DNA of 64,000 nucleotides from Apostichopus japonicus. Taxonomy: Eukaryota > Echinodermata > Holothuroidea > Aspidochirotida > Stichopodidae. The stretch is taken from contig NC_092567.1 of the NCBI RefSeq assembly GCF_037975245.1, positions 15,433,876-15,497,875 on the forward strand, written 5' to 3'. Shown here piece after piece: positions 11,586-24,321 of the stretch. The first letter of the stretch is position 1; the number at the start of each line of letters is the position of its first letter. Below the pieces are notes generated by a model. The model did no database searches. It saw nothing but the letters and a program-made list of their open reading frames with translations, and had not been told where the DNA came from. The translations under genes were made by a program, and so were the position numbers.

Positions 11586-13198
11586 TACTGTAGTAAAATT
11601 AGAACTGATGTAACTCTGAAACTTCTTTTACCGTAATAACTTTTATTAGGAAGTTATAAATAGTAAGGCTGCATATATCCATCTAAATCTTTTGTTGCAC
11701 ACATAATACTTGATTCATATAGTAATCTCGTTCCATTATTAAAATGATAAAACTTTTGCAATATTTTCTTTATTTGTTTGAAATGGAAACTTGACTAGTC
11801 AGCATTGTTATGAACTTTTAAGTAATCGATCCTATGAAATATTTACCACAGTCATATGCCTATAGAGCTGTGTTAACTACAGTATTGTACAGTACTCAGT
11901 TGTGTGTCAAAATTTTGTTCATTGGTACAATTTTAATCAATTTCAATAAGGTTTTGCCTTTTTACAACTAAAACATGTTACTTCTTGAAGTAATTTCCTC
12001 CTCACTGAAGATTTTATTTCTTCTAAGGAGTTTCATCATTCCTAGGAGACTCACTCCCACCTAGGTTCAGTTATATATTACACCCGAGTGTGATTTTTAT
12101 TGACCCTTAGAGAAAAGTCTGAAGTCAACAAATGTCGTCAGTTTCAAAGTGGCCACTTAAAAGTAAAGGGATATAAATACTATCGGACTGGTTGTACTAG
12201 AGGCAGTATTCCATTTAGATTTTGCCTTAAATTCTAATGATGCTTTTAATCTTTCTATTAAATGATATGCGTAACATTCTAGTCGTTCTTTTGGGTATAT
12301 ACTTATTTGACAGAATTCTGGTTTTAGACTCAGTCGGATCCTTGAAGTTGAAGAATTATTTAAGCGTCTTCTTTCTGTTAATGATGCAAACTTTTGAAGA
12401 AACACGAGAAGGCTCTTCGACAGAATACAGTTGAAACAGAACGTTCTTTTCTGTCCCCTGAAGACATGTTTATTATTTATATATGAAACAATTCTTTACA
12501 AAGTGTTGTTTTTTTTGTGCATAATTTAGCATTTTAAATTACCTTCATTAAGTATGATGAATAAAAATATGATTACAGAGCTCTTTATAATTCTCCACAG
12601 TCACACAAAAAATGCCCATTTTTTAAAGAATCTACACAACTTGTTTGAATGTTGGCTTTCAATGTAAAAAAAAAAAGAAGCTCACATTTGGACCTCCAGG
12701 GAGGAAATGTTCGAGATACAAGGTTACTTCTCGAGTCAAGAAATATTTGTTATCATGTTCTTGACATTTGAACATGTGACATAACACACACTTAAAAATG
12801 TCAACTCATCATTTTGACAGTGTTTAGCCAGGATATCAAATTAAGTTTATGACATTTGCAACATATCATATGACTTTCTCAAAGTGAAATGCAATCTGCA
12901 GTCAACTATTGTAAACTGCCCCACGCAAATTCAGTTTTTTTTGCTTCAAGTCAATTTTTATATCGGAAATAAAGTGCAAAGGAGATCTGTGGTTTAGTAC
13001 ATGTATCTTAAACATTCCATGAATATGAACACGTATAAAGTCTATACAATACAGGAGAAAACAGTTCACTTCAACGGCAAATATAAACGGTATGAAAGGA
13101 ATATCATAAACACAGTACTTTTGAGCGTAGGTGTTGCTCTTGACTCAGGAGATGGTTACCGATCCAAAATGTCATAATTGCAGATGAAACTATATATA

Positions 13199-13250
<52 letters not shown>

Positions 13251-14020
13251 CACACACAGTGTATGTATACTACAGGGAGAAGACATTTGCCTTCATGTAT
13301 TTACTGTTCTTTAGTCACTCTCCATCTCTACGTTCTGAACTTATAATAAAAAAACGTATAAAAAAAAATGTTTAATATGGAAAAAAAAAATTGCACATAT
13401 TAACTATAGTACAAAAGATACATATTTAAATGTCAACATTTCATAGTACATAGTTGCCACCCTTCCCTTTCCTTCTTCTCTTTCTTATGCTCTGACCCTC
13501 CAACCCCCTTCCTTTTCCCCACCCCCCCAACTCTCCTTTTCTTCTGTGTTGAATCCTAAACCAAATGTACTGTACATATAAAAACAAATGTGTGATGATG
13601 AAAAAATTCAATTGCACATAATTCTTGAGTGTACTACAAAATTCATACATGTGCTAACATTTAACAGAACATAGTTACTAGGCTGTCTTTTTTCTTACTC
13701 CTGCTGTTCCTTAACCCCCACTATCTTCTCTTCCTATTCCCCACTATCTCTCCCCCCCCACTGCCCCCTCTGTATACACTCTCCTAATAAATGTGTAATA
13801 GGCAAAAAAACCAATTGCATGAATTCCAGTACAAAGTAGAAGATAAGTCTATCTGGAGGTTACTACAATACATAAAGCTGGTCTTCCCCCCCCTCCCCAC
13901 CCACCTCCATTCCCCTCTTTTACCCCTCTCTTACCCCTCTTGTCTCCCTTTCCTACTTTACCTAGAGCTGCTTCTCCCTTTAGCTCACCCCGGTCATGGA
14001 CCCCTGCAAAATTTTCCTCT
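11586..14020. other. LIPT1 intron, low-complexity DNA
   Basis: AT-rich DNA, then a (TA)n tract at about 13193-13250, then pyrimidine-rich blocks between 13450 and 13975. No gene recognised. Confidence 0.5.
13193..13250. repeat. (TA)n microsatellite
   Basis: An almost pure TA dinucleotide run with a few interrupting T bases. Confidence 0.95.
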
Positions 14021-14520
14021 GCTGTTGTCCTCAGGCGACAGTGGGATATCTCAAATATATATCACACATGTGTAATTTTCCTTTGCTGTTGTCCTCATGC
14101 GACAGTGGGGAATCTCAAATATATATCACACATGTGTAATTTTCCTTTGCTGTTGTCCTCATGCGACAGTGGGATATCTCAAATATATATCACACATGTG
14201 TAATTTTCCTTTGCTGTTGTCCTCATGCGACAGTGGGGAATCTCAAATATATATCACACATGTGTAATTTTCCTTTGCTGTTGTCCTCATGCGACAGTGG
14301 GGTATCTCAAATATATATCACACATGGGTTATTTTCCTTTGCTGTTGTCCTCATGCGACAGTGGGAACCTCAAAGATATATCACACATGTAATTTTCCTT
14401 TGCTGTTGTCCTCATGCGACAGTGGGATATCTCAAATATATATATCACACATGTGTAATTTACCTTTGCTGTTGTCCTCATGCAACAGTGGGGACTCCCA
14501 AATGTATATCACACATGTGT
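14021..14520. repeat. 64-bp minisatellite overlapping the GPCR stop codon
   Basis: Eight units start at 14021, 14085, 14149, 14213, 14277, 14341, 14402 and 14468. Each begins GCTGTTGTCCTCATGCGACA and contains TATATCACACATGTGTAATT. Six units before the last two are 61-64 bp; the first five are exactly 64 bp. The last unit ends inside the 3' end of the GPCR reading frame: the stop TGA (14509-14511) and the final residues THV are written in repeat sequence. The open plus-strand frames here are repeat artefacts. Confidence 0.93.
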
Positions 14521-15549
14521 ATTCAAGATAGAGTTCAGGCAAGGTGTGGACGGTGTATGCTGTGGAAAATATTCCATGATTCGGTTCCTTTGAAACAGTT
14601 TTTTGACCGCCTTTCTGTACTTTGAGTTCATCACGAGGTAAACAAATGAGTTTGAGAAGCTGTTCGACATGGCCAACCAAGCACAAATAAACTCTACATT
14701 CCTACTGAGGTGGTCCACCAAACCGATAGCTTCCAAAGAGACCGAAATTGCTGTCGGTGCCCAGCATAGGTTGAATACGACCGTGATGATCAAAAGAGTT
14801 AAAACGGCCTTGTTGCTTTTACTCGACAACATGAAGCAAGTGTCCTTCTTTGCGGCGGCGCTGGACTCGTGCAATCGGCTCAATCGTATCAGCTTTGAAT
14901 GCCTCAGCGATGCGCGGATGATGGGACAGTAAGCCGCTATCGTGACGAGGTTCGTCGGAACGAATATGAAGAAGAACAGTACGGCAGTCAACGAGCGGAT
15001 TTCAGAGTAGTGAACGGAGCAGAGGAAGGCGTCCTCGTTGTAGTAACTGAACACCTTGCGGCTGTCTTTGCCCAAGAGAACCATGGCATGCAGACCGGCG
15101 GGAATTATCCAGGATAGCGCCACAAAGAGGTAGGTCTTCCTGGGGGTCAGGTGGCGCCGGTAATCCATCGGACGTAAGATGATGAAGTAGCGGTCGACGC
15201 TGATGAGCGCTAGCGTAATGACAGACGCCCCGCAGCAGGTGCCGCCGATGAACGAGGTCACCGTGCACATGGCGTCCCCGTACGGCCACTCGGAGAGATC
15301 CGCGGCCGACGGGTAGACGGCCAGGACGGTGAAACTGAGTCCAATGCAGCAGTCCACCACGGATAAATTCTTCAAGAGTACGGTGGTGGAGTGGTGCCAG
15401 AGCCGACTGGAATGTAGAACCACGATGTTGATCACGTTCCCGACGAGAATCAGAAGCGACGTCACAACGATGAAGGACGTCTGCGCAACAATGAGCCCCG
15501 GGAGTCGCTCCAACGACGAGCTGTTCGACGCGTTATCCGGGTTAGACAT
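14509..15549 (-). CDS. Class A (rhodopsin-like) GPCR, single exon, GPR21/GPR52-like
   Basis: An intact 346-residue seven-helix receptor for the plasma membrane. N-glycosylation sites NAS and NSS lie at residues 7 and 9 (approximately). Helix 1 carries GNV (37-39), helix 2 has Asp66, and C95 and C177 can form the conserved disulfide. The DRY motif is at 119-121, Trp147 is in helix 4, CWAP is at 262-265 in helix 6, and helix 7 has NSFVY in place of NPxxY. The helix 7 phrase WLAMSNSFSNSFVY and the PMDY...LTP loop resemble vertebrate GPR21/GPR52, so that subfamily is my best guess; the ligand is unknown. The gene lies within the 17 kb LIPT1 intron on the opposite strand, is GC-richer than its surroundings, and its last codons run into the 64-bp minisatellite, so its C-terminus may be recent. 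Confidence 0.93.
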   Translation of the reverse strand: MSNPDNASNSSSLERLPGLIVAQTSFIVVTSLLILVGNVINIVVLHSSRLWHHSTTVLLKNLSVVDCCIGLSFTVLAVYPSAADLSEWPYGDAMCTVTSFIGGTCCGASVITLALISVDRYFIILRPMDYRRHLTPRKTYLFVALSWIIPAGLHAMVLLGKDSRKVFSYYNEDAFLCSVHYSEIRSLTAVLFFFIFVPTNLVTIAAYCPIIRASLRHSKLIRLSRLHESSAAAKKDTCFMLSSKSNKAVLTLLIITVVFNLCWAPTAISVSLEAIGLVDHLSRNVEFICAWLAMSNSFSNSFVYLVMNSKYRKAVKKLFQRNRIMEYFPQHTPSTPCLNSILNTHV

Positions 15550-16009
15550 GGTCTTGATTTTTTTTTGGTCGTAAAATCTAGTCCACTAAATACACACAAT
15601 CCATGTGGTTATATATATTCCGTTGGCTTTCTACTAAATACTAAAAACTTCAAATAAACTTTTACCATTCGTGAAGATGGGTTGGAAGTTTCCTTCCTTT
15701 CATTTTGCTTTACCCAAGAAATTCTTATTCCACAAGTCCTCTTTTGAGATCAATGGGCATGTAGTTATTTCCCAAGTTTTTCTTTCTTTCTTTTGTTTTA
15801 TCTTTGGATGAAACTTAATTCCAGTTAAGAGTATATTGAAACCTCCAAAGGTGAGTATAGCACTGTACGAATGAACATCTTTAAAACGTTGAATTGTTCC
15901 TCGTAACCTCTACTACAGTATGGGACTTCTGATCAGCAGCCGAAAATGGACGAATATTCCAGACGTCAATATCTATGACCTTATGATGGTGCTGCTCAGA
16001 TTATCTTCT
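15550..16009. other. Upstream flank of the GPCR
   Basis: AT-rich DNA that would hold the GPCR 5' UTR and promoter. I see no clear TATA box or 5' splice site that decides a transcription start. Confidence 0.4.
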
Positions 16010-16645
16010 TGTACTGCGATGCTGTTGATAAGAAAATAGCTGTACAGTTAATTTCATCCAAAGAGCTAGATTATGTAATGCGATGCTGTCGATAAGAAAA
16101 TAGCTGTACAGTCAATTTCATCCAAAGAGCTAGATTATGTAATGCGATGCTTTCGATAAGAAAATAGCTGTACAATTATTTTCATCCAAAGAGCTAGGTT
16201 ATGTTATACGATGCTTGTGATAAGAAAATAGCTGTACAGTTAATTTCATCCAAAGAGTTAGATATGTACTGCAATGCTTTCAATAAGAAAGTAGCTGCAC
16301 AGTTAATTTCATCTAAAGAGCTAGATTATGTAAATGCGATGCTTTTGATAAGAAAATAGCCGTACAGTTAATTTCATCCAGAAACCTAGATATGTACTGC
16401 GATACTGTCGATAAGAAAATAGCTGTATGTTAATTTTATCCAAAGAGCTAGATTATGTAACACAATGCTGTCGATGAGAAAATAGCTGTACAGTAATAAT
16501 TTCATCCAAAGAGCTACAGTAGAACTGTACTGCAATGCTATTGATAAGAAAATAGCTGTACAAAAATACTTTAACCAAAAAAGCTACAGATGCTCTCGAT
16601 AAAAAATTAGCTGTACAGTTAATTTCATCCAAAGAGCTAGATATA
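16010..16645. repeat. Tandem repeat, about ten units of 56-73 bp
   Basis: Units share GATAAGAAAATAGCTGTACA, TTAATTTCATCCAAAGAGCT and AGATTATGTA followed by a variable GCGATGCT. Copies of the first word begin at about 16027, 16090, 16154, 16210, 16273, 16346, 16409, 16470, 16541 and 16600. The array sits about 460 bp upstream of the GPCR start codon. Confidence 0.93.
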
Positions 16646-18897
16646 TTTTGCCTTGTCTATACAAAGGTTGAGTGTACACGACGTACAATGTATAAACTAA
16701 ACGTAATCCTGTCCAACGTAAAAGTAAACAGTTCAGCTTTCTGAATGACCTGCATTCCTTTCCAACCTTGAGATAAATTTAGAAAAGATAAGGGGGGAAA
16801 AAACCATCAAAAGGAAAGTCCAAACAAAAACAGCCTCCTGTTTGAAAAGTAAAATATCAACAGATGGCTTCCAACTTTTCACAAAAAGTTTGAACACAAT
16901 AAATACCCACACAGCTGCTACAGTACTAAGTATATTAACCTATGTCTTGTGCTTGTGTGCTTACAATAGCATCCCTCTGGTTTTAATGAAGATTTTGCCT
17001 CTACGGCTCTCCGATCAGCAACGTGAGCTATAAATTCACAGTGGCCCGGTTTTTTTGTTTTTTTTTACAAGATCCTACTTAAATGGAATAAGTAATGCAT
17101 GCATTCACGGTCAGTGAAGCAAAGAGATATAAAGGACATAACAGTAAAGTGCTCTTGATTGAAAATGGCTTGCTAGTGAGGCATGAATTCAGTGCATCAA
17201 ACAGGGTCATTAAATAAAAGGTGATTGAAATTTTTCTCTTCAATTTGTCAACAGATAATTGCTTTTTAGCATTATTATTATTATTATTATCATTAATATT
17301 ATTATTATGATGATTTTTTTGTGTGTGTATCTTACCTTACATTCCAGACTTCTCCAAATATAAATGTCCTGTAAACTTGCCGCTGATTGTGTCATGTGAT
17401 AGCTTCACTAAAAGAGATCAAATCACAGTTAACCGATGTACTCTATGTTTGTTTGGACAATGCTACGGTACAAGGATAATTATTCAGGAATCTATCTCTT
17501 CACAGTGTTGATCCAGCTTTGTCCATTTTCAGTGAAAGTCTTAGTACAAAATATTAAAACTAAATCAAGCTCTCCTTGTAGATATTTCTCTCTTTCTGTC
17601 TGTCTGTCTGAATGTCTGACTGTCTGTCAATAGGTATAGACTGCTCGGAACTCCTCCAGTATTTCAAAATAACTCCTGCACAGTTTTCCCTCCGTTGGAA
17701 AAGTACAAGCTTTTTGGTGCTTTTTTTGTTGTTGCTCTTTCTGGCGTTACCAGAACTCAAAATTTTACTACAGTCACAACTATTACCAGCTTTAGTTTGA
17801 ACGAGCACTTAACTGTAACGTTAAAAATTATTTCATGCAAAAATGCTCCTGCAGTGCCTGGCTGTATGCATCTATATAGACATATATGTTCTCTATATTG
17901 CTTTCCACTCTCTCACTCTTTCTCCCTCTTGTTGCAGTTACACAAGTCTTTTTTACTTCCTCATGTATCTAACTGCAATTGTTTTTATAGCATTCCCGCG
18001 ACTGTCGACTCTAGCAACTTCTCTGTTGTCGTTTTGTTTTGTGTTTTTCTGGACGGCAACGAAATGTAAGTAGAACCGGTCGACACAAAGAAATGAAAGT
18101 ACTCGCGGACTTCAACTTTAATGCTTCCCTCGGCATTGCTGTTTTTAGTTTTCCTTTTCCCTTTCGCTACGTAACTTTGGTTAGTCGAATGAACTCGTTG
18201 TTTCATGAAACAACTCAATGTTTTTACAGTTACGATGACGACTGTAACAGTCAAATTTGGTTACACTACTCTTGGCACCCGAGTGTCAACACGGCTGACT
18301 CTATGAAATGTCTTCAATTAAACAGGAAGGAAGCCAGCCATTTAGCAAGATTAATCAGAGCTCTGAAGCATAGAATGTTGCATTCTTCATTGGCAAAGGT
18401 TGTTATTTGACTAATTCAGACCTTGACCAATCAGTGGAAGGGGTCTCTCTTCGAGCCTTAAAAGGTTTAGATCGCACAGTTCAATGAATATCTTGTCACA
18501 TCCTACATATCCTCTTCCGTCCCTCTCGAGATAACCAAAAGTAAAAAAAGATAAAGAAAAAGGAATAATAAAGAAGGAGTAAACTCACAGAGGTCTGTGT
18601 TGATTAAAGCAGTCATGAATATTTATTGGGAATGAAGATCGAGAGACTGTTGTAAAATTAATGAAATTAATGCACCTATCAGTTCGGGTAATAAGTCTAG
18701 TTTGCGGATCATTTATAGCTATAATGTCATCTCATTGGAGCATGCATAAGTTAGAAATCATTTAACGGAAGGTCTGAAATGTTCAGAAACTCAGCGTTGC
18801 TATGTAGCAATCAGATTTAGATTGATAGGCCTACTATACCTTCATAACATATAGGGAGGTTGCATGTAGAGGCTAGCTTGTGGGAGCTGTTAAATCT
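16646..18897. other. LIPT1 intron, no gene recognised
   Basis: An ATT-type simple repeat lies at 17268-17310 and a CTGT run at 17597-17630. Plus-strand open frames of 123-124 codons (17695-18069 and 18039-18410) have no recognisable domain and overlap a minus-strand frame, so I do not call them. Confidence 0.45.
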
Positions 18898-19142
18898 TGA
18901 ACCCGCAAGGGCTTATGGATTACAACTTGCACGTCGGGTCGCTTCCAATTTAACATTTTAACTCAAATTTGGAGTGCAGTCAATGTAGAAAGTTATTTCA
19001 GATGGGAAAACCATAGATTGCTCTTGGATGAAAAATCCACCCTACTATGACTCAACCGGTTATCGAAACCAAAACCTCCCGATTGCTAAGCCTCATCCCT
19101 TCAAATGCCACCACCTTTATCCAATCGACCACAGCACCAATC
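18898..19142 (-). mobile_element. tRNA-derived SINE, copy 2, 3'-truncated
   Basis: Minus strand: GGTGCTGTGGTCGATTGGAT-type A box, TTGAAGG anticodon-loop region, decayed B box and the same body as copy 1 (ATCCAAGAGCAATCTATGG; CATAAGCCCTTGCGGG). Similarity stops before the terminal AAAATAACTGC segment. Confidence 0.85.
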
Positions 19143-20927
19143 ACAGAACCTGAAACATGCCGTCATTAGGTCATGTAACCAGCTTCAGTATTTCAAGAAT
19201 CGACATTTGCAAAACTCACAAGATGAAAAATACAGACTTTGCAAAAATGAAAAAGAAACTTAAAAAAAAAATGAAGTACATGTGACTGGATGATGTCATA
19301 CTGTGGCTGGATGATGTCATATTTAGACTTGATCAAGTCTCCTGCCTTGTGTGTATGTGTGTGTGTACAGTATATGTGAAGATTCATGAAATCTATGATA
19401 TCTCCCAAATGGAATGAATATTTTTTTAACTGCTGATTGGGGAAGTTGAACTTAACAGATTTCTCTATCCCATAGATCAATAAACATGCTTAGGGTTTGT
19501 ACTGTACGTATCTCATTTAAAAGTATTTAAATATATTGACTTTAATGTGAAGTTTAAAGTGGTTATTCCCTTACTTTAGATGATTTCTAATCTTGTCAGC
19601 ATTCCTTCATTAACCCATGCACATCTCAAGAAAGATTTCTGAAAAATATTTTTTAAAATGTGAGAAATTTAGAAACCTTGAATAAGTTGAGAACCAATAA
19701 ATCTGTCACTCTTTATGGTCATCTTCAACTGTTTGCTCATATTATCATTGAAGAATTCAGTCTAACCAAATAATTCTAAAGCTTTCAGATTTTCTTATTC
19801 GATGGTGTACTTTAAAACTTCTATCGTCGTGTGCCATTCATTGGTTGGATGCATTACGCAACCACGTATGCACAGTTATGTACTATTTCATCTCTTTTAT
19901 CTGGATACTATTCAGTTCGCAGATTTAATTTAGCAGTGATTAGGTCTCTGTTTGTTAAGTCTGTCACAGAGACCAAATCAAGCCCCTCCCCCCCCCCCCG
20001 GCAACCCACTTAATAAAAGTAGCTATTCTTCAGAGCCAGACCAGTCTTGTCTAATATGTATTAAAATTCTCTACCTTGATCAGATTTAGCCTTAATCTGT
20101 AGAAAGGCCTACATAGCTACCAGACTAAATCTCGAGAGAACATTGTCCCATGTTTACCGATCGGCTAATTTATTTCCTATCGCCGGGACCGTTTCTAAGA
20201 AAGTTTATGTATTTTTGTCGAGCAATTTTCTTCTTTTAAATGAGTTTTTCGGCTCGACTGCCTCTCCATACATTTATTCTCTTTGATGTTTTCATCATCC
20301 GGGTGTGACAAAACTCTAAGAGGCCTTTAATGCCACTCTCAATAACCTTTTGCATCGTCTGTTCGTGCGTGACGTCAATTGACAAGGCCTTTTTGTCAAG
20401 CTAGTTAATAAGTCCTTCTGCTTTCGCTTTGACAATAGTTGGAGCAAAAAAACAAAAAACACTTACACCCACACGATTCACCTTTGCTCCGTTGAACGCA
20501 ACACGCCTGTGTGCCACTAAATGTTATCTCTAATTGAAGCCTTGATCGAAAATAATCAGCCCAGTTTGGTGATGAACATTTCTTTGTGTGAAAAGTCAGT
20601 CAAGTGATGGCTTGGATTCTTCCGGAAGGTTTTGTTATATATATATATATATATGCAAGGCTGTTTGAGCTTTATGTCCTATTTACTGATAAGGCCACTT
20701 TGTTCCAGATATTTTTATGATGTCTTGAAAAGGAAAGAAAATGTTTGATAGCTAGTCATTTTCTATGTCATGAAAGCCGGCCTTTTTTATCAGGAAATAA
20801 AATCCTTTGGCCTGGGAGGAGGATAGCTTTCAATATTTATTATTTATTACTACGTGATGTTTTAAAAGTGAAGAGAAGAAAAACAGAAAACAATTTGAAA
20901 TGCAAAGAATGATTGGTTACAAAGAAA
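19143..20927. other. LIPT1 intron, no gene recognised
   Basis: No exon recognised. A C-run occurs near 19986-20000 and a short (TA)n at 20637-20655. Confidence 0.45.
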
Positions 20928-21205
20928 ATGGGTTTGAAATGTCGATGACATCAGAAATACAAGTCCAGAGTGCCTTCATGAAAATGAAAAGAAAATCTAC
21001 AAAGATTAAGATGGCAAAAATGATAAGTTAAAAAAAATGGGTTTGAAATGTCGATGACATCAGAAATACAAGTCTAGAGTGCCATCATGAAAAGATAAAG
21101 AAAATCTTCAAAGAATGAAAAGGCAAAAATGATAAGTTAAAAAAAATGGGTTTGAAATGTCAGTGACATCAGAAATACAAGTCCAGAGTGCCATAATAAA
21201 CGGCA
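20928..21205. repeat. Tandem repeat, three units of about 110 bp
   Basis: Units start at about 20928, 21037 and 21147 with ATGGGTTTGAAATGTC and share GATGACATCAGAAATACAAG and CAGAGTGCC. The last unit is cut short. Confidence 0.9.
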
Positions 21206-21756
21206 AAAATTTAAAGGACACATGGTATATTTACAGATTTTATTTACAGATAATAGTTTGGTGTAAATTGTGGTATAAATTTGAGTTTCTACTTTGATTC
21301 ATTAATTTCATCAGTTGACAGTCAGCTGAAGAAAAGGGAGAAATTTGTTGGCAAAAGTTTGAAAACTTTGTGATATGCTTTAAACAAGGAAGACAGTCTA
21401 GTCAAATTTATCTCAAGGGAGAGAGATCTAGGTAGAGCAAAGATGTTGGGAGTGGAATGGAGGGACAAGTCATGTAGGAGAGGGCCGGTTGGGTAGGGAT
21501 ACATAACTCTACGGTAGGGGTCGGGAGGACAAATTCCCTGGAAAGTGTTTGCAATTAAGCACTTTCGTGGGACATTTTCTGGCCTTTCTAGGACCCAAAT
21601 GCCAATATCTTATGGTACATTAATGAACTCTTAGCTCATGTCTTTAGAGAAAAGGCCCTTACTGCCACCTGAAATGGAGGGCAATCCACTACTACAGACA
21701 AAAAGGACCAAGACTAACATGTGTTAAGATTGTTTTGATCTTTCTCTCGCCTGCAG

Positions 21757-21884
21757 GACTCCCCTTCACCAGAAACGATGTCAGGTCTGCCTGTAACGTC
21801 TTCCTCCATGCCGCAATACTGCAGGAGCAACAGAAGAATAAACTCGCCCAAGTCTGTTCACTGATACAAGACGCAGTCAGCTAA
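21757..21884 (+). CDS. LIPT1: Lipoyltransferase 1, terminal coding exon
   Basis: A strong acceptor (TTTCTCTCGCCTGCAG, ending 21756) opens an exon whose first two bases complete the split glycine codon from 4594. It reads LPFTRNDVRSACNVFLHAA..., ending ...LIQDAVS and TAA at 21882-21884. The position after the accessory-domain strand, and the pattern L.G..F followed by a helical C-terminus, match the end of LIPT1 proteins (human [20 protein letters not shown]). The phase match across 17 kb supports the pairing with 4423-4594. I saw no AATAAA close downstream; ATTAAA variants occur near 22803 and 22820. Confidence 0.78.
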
Positions 21885-24321
21885 AGGTCTGAGAGATCTA
21901 TAGATGCAAAAAATAATATATCACGGAACATTTGAGGCCAAGATAGAAAGAACAACCAAGGAGTACCTTGTAGCTGCCGAACAAGTATAAACAGAAACCT
22001 TGTTACAAGCCGACTTAATTGGGAACATTTCAGGAAGTTAAATATCATATATCATATAAATATATATATAAACTCAGGTGATACTGAATATATATAAATA
22101 TATACCCTCGCATGGTACAGTATATATGACTGCTTTGTTTCTTAATAGGAGGAGTTCGTGCACGTTTAGACCAAGAAGGATAACATCATTATATCTTCAA
22201 AAGCCATTTGGTTAGAGTAGAACTGGAAATTTATAGTTCTTCATTTCATTTTGTTTTGTTTCATTTCATTATGTTTCATTTCATTATGTTTTGTTTCATT
22301 TCGTTTCATTCTGCTTCATTTAATTTTGTATATGTATAATATGTAAGAAAGAAAATATACCGTTATATATCTTTGAAGCCAAGCATATAGAGTACGTGGC
22401 ACATATAACATTTCTAATGTGATGAATATTTTGTTGTGAGAGGGTTTTTTAGTTGTCTCTTTAATGGAGACAGTCTGTGTCGTTAAATATCTTCAAAGCC
22501 AGTCGGTTAGAGTAGAATTGGAAAATTTGATTTCTTAATTTCGTTTGATTTCATATATAAGATTGATATGTCTCTCTTTTTTTTTTAAACCAAGGTTGAA
22601 GAGTTATTATGTAGAATCTACAGTATAATATTTGGTTATAAGTGGGCTTTATGATTCTACCTTTGAAAATATTCTGTGTAGTAGAAAAAAACTTACCCGA
22701 TCTATTTTAGTAGATTGTAGGACTATCTGAACATCTCTTGAGTCAGTTTTCTTAGACTTAGTCCAGTTCAAAGTCACTTCTCTCTGTTTGTTACATACAC
22801 AAATTAAAGTTTTGAAGAATTAAAGTTTTGTTTCCTATACCTAGCTGTCCCCTGGTGTGGGGGTTGGGGGCGGGGGGTCAGAAGCCACAGTGCCTTGCAT
22901 ATGGTGTAACTAGAGACAACACCCCAGTTTCATTCGTTTCGATTCAAAGCAATTGGGGAAAATTTATGAAGTAAAATGTATGTTAAATTTCTACAACTTA
23001 AATAATGGACCCAATCAACAATCAGGTTTAAAAATAGTTCAAAATATTTAACAAAGTTGCCTTTCTAAGCTATTTCCTATGGAAGTTGTAAAATATTCAA
23101 TGTAGATTGGAGGGGGGAGGGGGGGGGTGATGTAAGGAGAGAAGAAGATGAAGAGGTACAAAGAGAAAGAAATTTAAAATGGGTTTCTTTATCTCCTATT
23201 CTCCCTCCCTAGTCCCTACTCTGTGTTTTTTATAATTTTTTTTAAGTTTTTATTATTGCCATCTTTAATGAGGATAATCCCGCTCAGTGCAGAAACACTG
23301 CTTTCCAGAGGAGCCCTCAATTATTTTTTTATGGTTTAGCCATTAGATACCACTTATGTCACAAAGTGCATTTATAATACTAAAATATACATGTTATTTT
23401 CTCATCATTTAATACCTTCTTTAGGGCATTTCTATTTCTAAATGTCAAACATGTATGAAACATTTAGTCAAGCTAGTACTTTGTTAACCTTAGCATGAAA
23501 TTAAACCTTGACCCCATTTAGTTTTTCCCCTCAATCACTCTCCTTTATTAATGCAGCGTCACTACGCGACACTTTCACCGTCGACCGGATAGACGGCATC
23601 TCGATCATTAGACACGCTTTTCATCTTCTCCATAGTCAATCTACGTGTTAGCAAAGATCCAAAAATCTGTCATAATTATTTGGCAATTTTTCAACATCAA
23701 GTCACACATCTCATCGAATCTATTTTTATCTCTGATTATATCAACCTCTCAGCCTCTTAACGACTTCCCCCGCGCCATAATTGATGATATTGGTAGAACC
23801 TATTTGGCGATGAAATCTCGGGGGGGGGGATTTTTTTTCCCATTTACATTCGTTAATGAGATGGCTCGATGATAGTAACGCAATTTGTTTGTTTTGATCT
23901 TTGTTGCATCATTGTCTTATAATTTCAGACTTCCTCAATTGTAAACATTCTGATTGCAGTAGATATCTATATATATATTATATATCGTATACGAGTGCAT
24001 AATGCCCACGTCATAACAGTCAAACTTTATTACCTCCTAGGTGTATCATTTTAATAAGTTTATTGGCTAGCATTTCTAATGGTGACTATTGTTTAATAAT
24101 ATATAATATATATAATATGTTAATATTCTGCACAGGACTTGGGCTGTCTCTCTGTAGTTGGTTTATTAAACTGGACGGATGTGTGGTGCTTGTTGCAAGT
24201 GCTGGGGATGTTATGATAAGGATATTACTCATTCTCCCCCCACCCTTTTCCTCATCACCTTCATTCTCAATCTCCACTCCCCCCCCGTACCTTCAGTTCT
24301 CTGCATTCTATCAACATAGGA
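21885..24321. other. LIPT1 3' UTR and intergenic DNA
   Basis: It contains a TTTCATTTCATT-type pentamer-like repeat (22238-22330), a G-rich run (22855-22878), and purine-rich DNA (23106-23165). No further gene recognised. Confidence 0.45.

Noticed and set aside
14161-14625. 154-codon plus-strand frame opposite the GPCR
   Set aside because: It is repeat sequence read in rotating frames (64-bp units), then antisense of the GPCR 3' end.
17695-18410. Two overlapping 123-124-codon frames
   Set aside because: No recognised motif, antisense frame of similar quality, and no conserved exon borders.
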